Assembly: GCA_027858355.1 (NCBI GenBank)
Contig: JAQICW010000380.1
Location: forward strand, 1 to 7,215
Length of the DNA: 7,215 nt
Source of the DNA: Desulfobacula sp.
GTDB lineage: Bacteria; Desulfobacterota; Desulfobacteria; Desulfobacterales; Desulfobacteraceae
Direction of reading: 5' to 3'
In this document: positions 1-6,124 of the stretch, in pieces
Layout of the letters: each line of letters starts with the position of its first letter
Position numbering within the stretch: position 1 is the stretch's first letter
Program-made: the position numbers and the translations under genes
Notes under the pieces: generated by a model
What the model saw: only the letters and a program-made list of their open reading frames with translations
Told to the model about the DNA's origin: nothing
The model's database searches: none

Positions 1-170
1 TTATAAAACCATACAAAGGTGGATTTTTGTCCAAAGGGATCACTTAAAAAAAAAGACTGGAAAAGCCCCTGGATAGCCGGCCAATAGAAAAAAGTCAGGG
101 TGACAACCATCTGGGGAAAAATCAGCAGATAGGGCAAATATTTTGATTTAAAGAATGAACGTTTTATCAT
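1..170 (-). CDS. ugpA: UgpA, sn-glycerol-3-phosphate ABC transporter permease (partial, N-terminal 56 residues)
   Basis: This reading frame starts at ATG (170-168) and runs open off the left edge, so only about the first fifth of a roughly 295-residue permease is present. The visible protein begins MIKRSFFKSKYLPYLL and continues with FPQMVVTLTFFYWPAIQGL and a SDPFGQKSTFVWF stretch. From memory this closely parallels the start of E. coli UgpA (RSRWLPYLL, FFIWPA, SVDPFG). Residues about 12-33 form the first transmembrane helix of a MalF/UgpA-type permease. It would pair with UgpE to form the inner-membrane channel driven by UgpC and fed by UgpB. It lies 94 bases downstream of ugpB on the same strand. 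No good Shine-Dalgarno precedes the ATG: the leader reads CGATATAAAACC and the nearest AGGG is about 20 bases away. No alternative in-frame start exists before an upstream TGA. Translation may therefore be weak or structure-dependent. The family call is confident; the rest of the gene is unseen. Confidence 0.88.
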   Translation of the reverse strand, partial: MIKRSFFKSKYLPYLLIFPQMVVTLTFFYWPAIQGLFQSFFLSDPFGQKSTFVWFY

Positions 171-183
171 GGTTTTATATCGG

Positions 184-199
184 TTTGACCCTGGTCAAA
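184..199. repeat. Perfect 7-bp inverted repeat just upstream of ugpA
   Basis: TTTGACC-ct-GGTCAAA is a perfect palindrome with a 2-base centre, ending 14 bases before the ugpA start codon. As DNA it has the size and symmetry of a small operator half-site pair. As RNA it can form a 6-bp stem with a 4-base loop in the ugpB-ugpA transcript. It shares three bases (197-199) with the T-tract of the preceding hairpin. Which role applies, if any, cannot be read from the sequence. Confidence 0.45.
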
Positions 200-251
200 A
201 AAAGAGTCGGGCAAATATCCATTTATATCGTGTCAGATATTTGCCTGGCTC
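197..251 (-). terminator. Terminator-like hairpin with T7 tract between ugpB and ugpA (possible attenuator)
   Basis: Reading the minus strand, 251-236 pairs with 219-204 around a 16-base loop. There are ten contiguous pairs (245-236 with 210-219), then outward one pair and three pairs separated by two A-C mismatches. Seven T residues (203-197) follow immediately. This is the layout of an intrinsic terminator, 13 bases after the ugpB stop codon and 26 bases before the ugpA ATG. Because ugpA is almost certainly co-transcribed, a leaky terminator or a 3'-end-stabilising hairpin is more likely than a full stop. That would leave more ugpB than permease mRNA, a known strategy in binding-protein operons. 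The stem is fairly AU-rich and the loop large, so strength is uncertain. On the plus strand the same arms pair over 16 bases with two G-U wobbles, but nothing is known to be transcribed that way here. Confidence 0.6.
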
Positions 252-264
252 ATTTTGTATCTAC

Positions 265-1593
265 TTATTTATAAGATTTTTCAAAGGTTCTCAACTGGAT
301 ATTACTTCTTGCAACTGCATTATCCAAAGCTTCCTGGGGAGATTTTTTCCCATTCCAGACAAGCTCTAATTCTTCATTGATAATATTTCTGATCTGAACA
401 AAATAGCCAAGCCGCAGTCCCCTTGATATTTTAGTAGGGATGGCTCGGTTAAGCTGACTGATACCAACTTCCTGGAGCGGATCAGTTTTATAATATCCCT
501 TGGATTTCAAAGAGTCATAGGCATCAACAGTAATGGGGAAATATCCAGTTTCCTTGTGCCAGTATTCCTGCATGTCATTATTGGACAAAAATTTCAAGAA
601 GGCTGCAACCCCCTTATACTCTTTTTTTGAATGACCAGTGAGTACCCATAGAGATGCGCCGCCAATGATACTGTTCTGGAGTTTTTTTGTGCCTGCTTCC
701 ACTGGAAGAGGAGCTGCATCCCATTTAAAATCCTTGACACCTTTTTTTAATTTTGCAATACCGCTGATGGAATCAATATAAAAGGCTACGTTCTGAGCCA
801 TAAATTCTGCTTTAGGACCCGCATATTTCTGGCCGCCATACATGAACCTTTTGTCATCTGCCCATGATTTAAGCCGTGCGATATGCTTGACCACCTGGGG
901 ATTATTGATCTGAAGCTCACAGTCAAGCCCTTCATATCCATTGGCTTTGCTGGCAAAGGCAATATTATGGATGGCGCTGTAATTTTCTATCTGGGTCCAG
1001 GACTGCCATGCAGTAACCATGCCTGCCGGAGCAATTCCCTGGCTGACGAGTTTTTGAGTTATTTCACCCAGTTCATCCCAGGTAATGGGCTCAGTTTTTG
1101 ATAAAGAAGCAATACCGGCTTTTTTAAACATATCCACATTGTAATACATAATTGGGGTGGAAGAATTAAAGGGCATGGACATGAGATTTCCGTCGGAATT
1201 CATATAATAGGAAAGAACAGCCTGAAGATATCTGGACCAGTCCACTTTAATTCCGGCATCTTTCATCAATTCAAATACCGGATAGACTGCGCCTGAAAGC
1301 ATCATGGTCTGGGTTCCAACTTCAAAAACCTGGAGGAGATGGGGTTGTTTTTTAGCTCTGAAAGCGGCAACGCCCGCATTCATTGTTTCATCATAGTTCC
1401 CCTTGTTGGTTCCCACAACCTTGTACTCTGATTGAGAGGCATTAAAGTCGCCTATCATTTTTTCAACGACTTTACCCCTGGCGCTTCTCATGGCATGCCA
1501 CCAGTTAATGGTAGTAGGTTCGGCAAAAACTGATACTGGAAATACAAAACATACGACAATAATTAATAATAAAGACAATCTTGTTAATTTCAT
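265..1593 (-). CDS. ugpB: UgpB, sn-glycerol-3-phosphate / glycerophosphodiester periplasmic binding protein
   Basis: Substrate-binding protein (442 residues, close to E. coli UgpB) that captures G3P and probably glycerophosphodiesters in the periplasm and hands them to the UgpAE permease. Residues 1-24 are a Sec signal: Lys/Arg near the start, a hydrophobic core, and VFA before the probable cut at A24/E25. It has no lipobox. Recognisable UgpB blocks are KGNYDE (64-69), QVFEVGT (88-94), PFNSSTP (141-147), AWQSWTQIEN (195-204), IIGGASLW (309-316), KETGYFPIT (348-355), GLRLGYFVQIR (392-402) and EELELVWNGKK (407-417). Aligning by eye to E. coli UgpB, the positions I recall as ligand contacts appear kept: Tyr67, Glu91, Ser145, Trp196, Ser275, the Gly311/312 region, Tyr351 and Arg402. 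This argues for a true UgpB rather than a generic maltose-type binding protein. The start is fixed by a strong Shine-Dalgarno and by the signal peptide. Confidence 0.95.
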   Translation of the reverse strand: MKLTRLSLLLIIVVCFVFPVSVFAEPTTINWWHAMRSARGKVVEKMIGDFNASQSEYKVVGTNKGNYDETMNAGVAAFRAKKQPHLLQVFEVGTQTMMLSGAVYPVFELMKDAGIKVDWSRYLQAVLSYYMNSDGNLMSMPFNSSTPIMYYNVDMFKKAGIASLSKTEPITWDELGEITQKLVSQGIAPAGMVTAWQSWTQIENYSAIHNIAFASKANGYEGLDCELQINNPQVVKHIARLKSWADDKRFMYGGQKYAGPKAEFMAQNVAFYIDSISGIAKLKKGVKDFKWDAAPLPVEAGTKKLQNSIIGGASLWVLTGHSKKEYKGVAAFLKFLSNNDMQEYWHKETGYFPITVDAYDSLKSKGYYKTDPLQEVGISQLNRAIPTKISRGLRLGYFVQIRNIINEELELVWNGKKSPQEALDNAVARSNIQLRTFEKSYK

Positions 1594-1600
1594 CTAATCT

Positions 1601-1607
1601 TCCTCCT
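1601..1607 (-). promoter_or_regulatory. Strong Shine-Dalgarno of ugpB
   Basis: On the minus strand the bases read AGGAGGA, a near-perfect anti-16S match, 7 bases before the ATG at 1593. This contrasts with the lack of any clear site before ugpA, so translation as well as the intergenic hairpin would favour UgpB over permease. Confidence 0.85.
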
Positions 1608-1688
1608 CACTTGGGTTGTTTAAAAAATTTCTTTTTATTGAGCAGATCAAATACAAACAAAATATTTCATTGTTTTTTTATTTATTCA

Positions 1689-1717
1689 GATTTATTAGGA
1701 TATTGTTCAAGAGTCAA
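1689..1717 (-). promoter_or_regulatory. Candidate sigma-70 promoter for ugpB
   Basis: On the minus strand a TTGACT hexamer (1717-1712, 5 of 6 to the -35 consensus) is followed after exactly 17 bases by TAAATC (1694-1689, about 3 of 6 to the -10). Transcription would start near 1682, giving a leader of about 90 bases before ugpB. The -35 sits in a tandem TCTTGAC-TCTTGAA repeat. The -10 is weak, as expected for an activator-dependent promoter, but AT-rich DNA produces such matches by chance. Confidence 0.35.
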
Positions 1718-1815
1718 GATTAAATTCATTTTTTAAAAAAGATTTGCATAATCCTAATTTTTATAGTTTTATGATTCTTAAAAAAATAATAAATTTTTAA
1801 TAAAATATTAGGGAT
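1694..1815. repeat. Three spaced ATTAGGAT-type motifs in the divergent promoter
   Basis: ATTAGGAT occurs at 1694-1701, its exact inverse ATCCTAAT at 1751-1758, and a one-base-longer version ATTAGGGAT at 1807-1815. Centre-to-centre spacing is about 57 bases both times. The first overlaps the candidate ugpB -10/spacer and the third lies just before the ugpC Shine-Dalgarno. They could be binding sites of one regulator, but 8-base matches in AT-rich DNA are not strong evidence. Confidence 0.3.
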
Positions 1816-1816
1816 C

Positions 1817-1820
1817 AGGA
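1817..1820 (+). promoter_or_regulatory. Shine-Dalgarno of ugpC
   Basis: AGGA lies 6 bases before the ATG at 1827, with a second purine block (AGGGA, 1810-1814) further up. The site supports that start, which gives the usual MAELxF N-terminus of this ATPase family. Confidence 0.7.
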
Positions 1821-1826
1821 TATTAA

Positions 1827-2924
1827 ATGGCTGAGCTTAACTTTAACAATGTTATCAAAATATATGGTAAAACCGAGGTGATTCATGAAATAAACCTTGA
1901 TATAAAGGACAAAGAATTCATTGTCCTTGTAGGACCTTCAGGGTGCGGTAAATCAACCCTGCTCAGAATGGTCGCAGGGTTAGAGGTGATAACCCAGGGT
2001 ACGATTTCCATTGATGGTAAAATAGTCAATGATGTCACACCAAAGGACCGGGGCCTTGCCATGGTGTTTCAAAACTATGCGCTTTATCCCCACATGAATG
2101 TGTTAGAGAATATGTCCTTTGGGTTAAAGCTGATGAAAACCCCCAAGGACGAGATCAAGCAAAGGGTAGAGGAAGTGGCGGCTATTCTGGGTCTTGAAGA
2201 TCTTCTGTTAAGAAGGCCCCATGAGCTTTCCGGAGGGCAGCGCCAGCGAGTGGCCATGGGGCGCGCCATGGTCAGGAAACCTTCTATTTTTCTTTTTGAT
2301 GAACCCTTGTCAAACCTGGATGCCAAGCTTCGTATCCAGATGAGGGCAGAAATAAAAATGCTGCATCAGAGGGTAAATTCCACTATGATTTATGTTACCC
2401 ATGACCAGGTAGAAGCCATGACCCTGGCTGATCGGATTGTTGTTCTCAGGGATGGATATATCGAACAGGTTGGCACCCCCATTGAACTTTTTTCAACGCC
2501 TGTAAATACATTTGTTGCAGGATTTATCGGCACCCCGCCCATGAACCTTGTTGACTGTAAAATCAATATAGAAAAGAACAAAACCTTTGTCCAGTTTGAA
2601 GACGGGCTCAGGATTCCTGTTCCAGATAAGCAAGGAACGAAGTTGGTTCATGATCAAAAAGTTGTATTCGGGCTTAGAGCAGAAGAGATCACACCAATAA
2701 ATACCCATACACAGCTTCCAGAAGAATGGATATTCAAAGCTAATGTCATGGTTTTTGAGCCATTGGGAAATGAAACCCAGCTTCATGTGGATATTATGGG
2801 AATCAGGGTTTTATCCAGGAGTGAAGGAAGACGGATTATCAGGGCAAATGAAGAGATTAATCTGGGCATGAACCTCAATGAAATGCATTTGTTTGATGCC
2901 AAAACCACACGGGTGATTTACTGA
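1827..2924 (+). CDS. ugpC: UgpC, ATP-binding subunit of the glycerol-3-phosphate importer
   Basis: MalK/UgpC-type ABC ATPase of 365 residues, a normal length, which hydrolyses ATP as a dimer on the cytoplasmic face of the UgpAE permease. All nucleotide-binding elements are intact: Walker [10 protein letters not shown] (36-44), Q-loop Gln82 in [11 protein letters not shown], signature LSGGQRQR (134-141), Walker B IFLFDE (154-159) with catalytic Glu159, D-loop SNLD (162-165) and switch His192 in THDQVEAMT. Residues about 235-365 form the C-terminal OB/TOBE regulatory domain. IGTPPMNL (234-241) and the ending [13 protein letters not shown] match E. coli UgpC (IGSPAMNL, LHLFDGETG). MalK-like ATPases are interchangeable to a degree, so assignment to G3P rests on the neighbouring ugpB and ugpA as well. 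Unlike the E. coli operon it is divergent from ugpBA. Its end overlaps the convergent RND gene by 7 bases and no terminator is visible after it. Confidence 0.93.
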   Translation: MAELNFNNVIKIYGKTEVIHEINLDIKDKEFIVLVGPSGCGKSTLLRMVAGLEVITQGTISIDGKIVNDVTPKDRGLAMVFQNYALYPHMNVLENMSFGLKLMKTPKDEIKQRVEEVAAILGLEDLLLRRPHELSGGQRQRVAMGRAMVRKPSIFLFDEPLSNLDAKLRIQMRAEIKMLHQRVNSTMIYVTHDQVEAMTLADRIVVLRDGYIEQVGTPIELFSTPVNTFVAGFIGTPPMNLVDCKINIEKNKTFVQFEDGLRIPVPDKQGTKLVHDQKVVFGLRAEEITPINTHTQLPEEWIFKANVMVFEPLGNETQLHVDIMGIRVLSRSEGRRIIRANEEINLGMNLNEMHLFDAKTTRVIY

Positions 2925-5900
2925 TTTAACAGGCTTTCATCATCCTGGGAAATAAAAATACCTACCATATCATTAATGACCACATACAAAGACGGGACAA
3001 AAATAAGGGTTAAAATAGTGGCTGCAATCAGGCCAAAACTGATACTGACGGCCATTGGAATTAAAAACTGTGCCTGAAAACTGGTTTCCAGAAGAAGCGG
3101 GAAAAGACCTGCAACAGTTGTCACAGAAGTCAACAAAACCGGTCTGAACCTGTTTTGCCCGGCTTCAATGACAGAGTCAAAAACCCTTGAACCTTTCCTG
3201 ACCTTTGAATTGATAAAATCAATTAAAATCAAAGAATCATTTACTACAATTCCTGACAAGGCAACAATTCCAAATATACTGATCATGGTGATATCAAGGT
3301 TCATGAAATAGTGTCCGATAATCGCACCGATGAGTCCAAAGGGAATGGCTGTCATGATGATTACAGGCTGGATATAGGATCTAAACTGGCTGGCCAGAAG
3401 CAAAAATATAACCATTGCTGCAAGAGAAAATCCTAACTTAAGGCTGTCAAGGGATTCTTCAGTCCTTTTGGCCTGGCCTTCCAAATCATAGGTCACCCCT
3501 GGGAATCGATTAACAAGGGTATCAAGATAATTCTTTTTCAGGTCATCAACAATTTCCCTGGCATTGGCAGCATCTTCATTGATATCGGAAATCACCGTAA
3601 TAATTCTTTTCCGGTCAACCCGCTGAATGGTTGAATACCCCCTCTTCATTTCAATATCAGCCACTTGATTTAATGGTATTTCTCTTCCATCCCGGGTTCT
3701 TATCCTGAACTCATCAATACTTGATTCAGATTCCCTCTCTTTTTGAGAGTATCGTACCATAACCTTGATATCATCCTTGCCTCTCTGGATCTTTAAAGCT
3801 TCATCCCCGTAATAGGCCTGCCGGATCTGTGTGGCAATATCAGCCATTGTAATGCCTAAAGATTCAGCACCTTTTTTGATGTGAATCCGTTTTTCCATTT
3901 TACCCGGCCTGAAGGTATCCGTGATATCAAAGGTTCCAGGGTATTTTGCAATTTCGCTTTTCAACACATCTGCGGCAAGTTCAAGCTGCTCAAGATCCTT
4001 GCCCTTGAGTTGAATTTCTATTGGATTTCCACCGGGTCCGCCTCCGATAATGGAAAAAGTGAGCTGTTCTGAACCCAGAATGTCTCCAGTTAACTCACGC
4101 CATTTTGCAGTTACTTCAGGTGCTGAGATATCCGGTCGTTTTGATGCCGATTGGATCTCAATCCAGGCTTCCCCGCAATGGCCTCCATATACGCCCGGTT
4201 TCCAGTCTCTTCTAGGAATAATACCCACCTGTGAAAAATTATTAACAATCAAGTCAACACCACCCACCACCCTGTCCCTGAAAAAATGATTGAGCTCAAA
4301 AGCCCCTTTTTCAATTTGTTTTATGGTCTTTTCTGTGGCTTCAAAGGGAGTTCCCAAGGGATATATGATTTCTGAAACAATCCAGTTGCTGTCCGTTTTC
4401 GGAAAAAATACAAAGGGTACATGCCCCCCTGCCAGAACCCCGATACTGACTATTAATATCCCAAACCCCATGGCCAGAGTGAAATACCGGTTCCGCACAC
4501 AATATTTCAAAACAGGGGTATAAATTGAATAGATAAAAATTGTTAAGACTTTTTCAACTCTGTCCCGCATCCACCTGTGGCTATCCAAAATATCTTTTTT
4601 CAGCCACTCCAGCCAGAAAAAGCAGACCCTGTAAATCAAAGCTTTGTTTTTTTTCGGTGGTGTTAATGCATGATCAAGGTGAGCCGGCAGAATAAGAAAG
4701 GCCTCCACTAGAGAAAAGGCAAGAATGCAGATCACGGTCTGGGGCATGATGAATATGAACTTTCCCATAATTCCTTCAATATGCATCAAAGGTGTGAATG
4801 CGACAATAGTTGTGGTGACGGCCATCACAACGGGTGCACCAATCTGGGCAATGCTGTCAATCACCGCATCTCTGGCTGATTTGCCCGTTTTATAATGGGT
4901 ATAGACATTTTCCCCGACAATAATGGCATCATCCACCAGAATACCCAATGTCATGATAAACCCGAACAAAGATAACATGTTGATGGATGCGCCAAAATAG
5001 TTCAGGACAAGGAAAGCCCCCATAAAAGAAATAGGGATCCCCGACGACACCCAGAAAGCAAGTCCAAGATCAAGGAACAGGGCAAGGACAATAAATACCA
5101 GCAATATTCCCTGGAGACCATTCTTCAGCAAAAGATCAATTCTGTCCTGAACCATTTCCGCCATATCAAACCAATAACCAAGGGTGATGCCTTTGGGAAG
5201 GAAATCCTTATGTGTTTCAATATAGGCTTTAACTGTTTCTGAAATGGCAATGGTATCCTGGCTGTCTGTTCGCCGAACAACAATAAGCGCTGCTGGTTTT
5301 CCATTAAACCGTGCTTTAATATCTGTATCTTCAAATCCATCGATTATGGTGGCAACATCTCCAAGTTTAATGGTTGTCCCATCTTCTTTTGTAAGCAATG
5401 GAATCCATTCAAATTCTTCGCCTGTATAAAGCTTTCCCTTGGCCCGGACCAGAAACTCTCCGCCTTTTGTCTTGATTTTACCACCTGGCAAATCAAGGCT
5501 TCCTGTTTTTACAGCCATTGTAACCTGATCAAAAGACAAATTAAATCGTCTCAAATTTTCTTCAGACACTTCAACGGAAATTTCATAATTTCTTACACCT
5601 ATGAGGCTTGCAAGGGAAATATTATCTGTTTCCACAAGATCATCCCTTATTTTCTCGGCAGTATCCCGCAACACCTTTTCGCCAACATCACCATAGATAG
5701 CCAGATAAATAGCTGGGTCATTATTTTTAATCTCTGTAATAACAGGGTCTTCTGCTTGGTCTGGAAATGAATCAATCAGGTCTATCTGGGTTCTTATTTC
5801 ATCGAGTTTTTCATTAATATCTGTCCCGGCTGCAAGTTCCAAAGTTACTGATCCGTGCCCTTCAAGGGAAGTTGAGTACATTGTTTTTACATCTTCAAGG

Positions 5901-6121
5901 CTTTTAAGCTTTTCTTCGATCTTTATACAAATCCCTTCTTCAACTTCCTCCGGGGATGCACCAGGGTATGTTACCCCGATATCAATCATATCTAGGAAAA
6001 ACACTGGAAACAATTCCCGTTTCATATTTAAAACCGTGTACATCCCTGCCACAATGAGAAAGACCATGATGAGATTCACAGAAACCCTGTGTTCAACAGA
6101 CCATTTGCCCAGCGCTTTCAT
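2918..6121 (-). CDS. RND efflux pump inner-membrane subunit (AcrB/HAE-like)
   Basis: Proton-driven drug/solute exporter of the AcrB superfamily: 1067 residues, intact, expected to work as an inner-membrane trimer with the adaptor encoded upstream and an outer-membrane channel. The layout is standard: TM1 about 15-32, periplasmic porter half (33-335) with [11 protein letters not shown] (52-62), TM2-6 (about 336-480), an amphipathic linker, TM7 (about 546-565), second porter half (to about 893), TM8-12 (about 894-1050). TM4 has [14 protein letters not shown] (392-405), so Asp397/Asp398 match AcrB Asp407/408. This paired Asp excludes the heavy-metal (CusA/CzcA) class. TM11 RFRPVLLTS keeps Arg991 and Thr998 (AcrB Arg971/Thr978). 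TM10 reads [13 protein letters not shown] (957-969): Asn961 stands where AcrB has the essential Lys940. The ATG lies 3 bases after the adaptor stop, with a modest GGGA upstream, so translation is probably coupled. The substrate cannot be inferred. Confidence 0.93.
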   Translation of the reverse strand: MKALGKWSVEHRVSVNLIMVFLIVAGMYTVLNMKRELFPVFFLDMIDIGVTYPGASPEEVEEGICIKIEEKLKSLEDVKTMYSTSLEGHGSVTLELAAGTDINEKLDEIRTQIDLIDSFPDQAEDPVITEIKNNDPAIYLAIYGDVGEKVLRDTAEKIRDDLVETDNISLASLIGVRNYEISVEVSEENLRRFNLSFDQVTMAVKTGSLDLPGGKIKTKGGEFLVRAKGKLYTGEEFEWIPLLTKEDGTTIKLGDVATIIDGFEDTDIKARFNGKPAALIVVRRTDSQDTIAISETVKAYIETHKDFLPKGITLGYWFDMAEMVQDRIDLLLKNGLQGILLVFIVLALFLDLGLAFWVSSGIPISFMGAFLVLNYFGASINMLSLFGFIMTLGILVDDAIIVGENVYTHYKTGKSARDAVIDSIAQIGAPVVMAVTTTIVAFTPLMHIEGIMGKFIFIMPQTVICILAFSLVEAFLILPAHLDHALTPPKKNKALIYRVCFFWLEWLKKDILDSHRWMRDRVEKVLTIFIYSIYTPVLKYCVRNRYFTLAMGFGILIVSIGVLAGGHVPFVFFPKTDSNWIVSEIIYPLGTPFEATEKTIKQIEKGAFELNHFFRDRVVGGVDLIVNNFSQVGIIPRRDWKPGVYGGHCGEAWIEIQSASKRPDISAPEVTAKWRELTGDILGSEQLTFSIIGGGPGGNPIEIQLKGKDLEQLELAADVLKSEIAKYPGTFDITDTFRPGKMEKRIHIKKGAESLGITMADIATQIRQAYYGDEALKIQRGKDDIKVMVRYSQKERESESSIDEFRIRTRDGREIPLNQVADIEMKRGYSTIQRVDRKRIITVISDINEDAANAREIVDDLKKNYLDTLVNRFPGVTYDLEGQAKRTEESLDSLKLGFSLAAMVIFLLLASQFRSYIQPVIIMTAIPFGLIGAIIGHYFMNLDITMISIFGIVALSGIVVNDSLILIDFINSKVRKGSRVFDSVIEAGQNRFRPVLLTSVTTVAGLFPLLLETSFQAQFLIPMAVSISFGLIAATILTLIFVPSLYVVINDMVGIFISQDDESLLNQ

Positions 6122-6124
6122 GTT

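Larger units (their letters stand above)
1594..1826. promoter_or_regulatory. AT-rich divergent control region between ugpB and ugpC
   Basis: The 233-base gap separates two divergent genes of the same transporter, so both promoters must lie in or near it unless transcription comes from elsewhere. From 1621 to 1800 only 29 of 180 bases are G or C. It holds many A- and T-tracts, including T7 at 1673-1679 and a perfect T6A6 palindrome at 1729-1740, which are features that favour DNA curvature or nucleoid-protein binding. One candidate minus-strand promoter is listed separately. On the plus strand a TATGAT hexamer (1770-1775) resembles a -10, but its best upstream partner TTGCAT (1744-1749) is 20 bases away, which is too far for a confident call. 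I saw no convincing Pho box or CRP site, the controls known for E. coli ugp. Confidence 0.7.

Noticed and set aside
265..1593. Generic sugar (maltose-type) binding protein
   Set aside because: The conserved blocks and ligand-site residues follow UgpB closely along the whole length, and the next gene begins like UgpA.
1703..1730. Possible Pho box upstream of ugpB
   Set aside because: E. coli ugp is PhoB-controlled, so I looked for two TGTCA-like 7-mers with an 11-base period. The TCA triplets here are spaced 7 and 12 bases and match poorly.
1744..1775. Plus-strand promoter TTGCAT / TATGAT for ugpC
   Set aside because: Each hexamer is reasonable but the 20-base spacer is outside the usual 16-18 range, and such matches are common in this AT-rich stretch.
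3881..4523. Plus-strand open frames of 63-79 codons opposite the RND gene
   Set aside because: They are antisense to a well-supported conserved gene, resemble no protein I know, and are expected by chance.
2918..6121. Heavy-metal (CusA/CzcA-type) RND pump
   Set aside because: TM4 has a paired Asp ([10 protein letters not shown]) as in hydrophobe/amphiphile pumps, rather than the single-Asp DGA-type motif of metal exporters.
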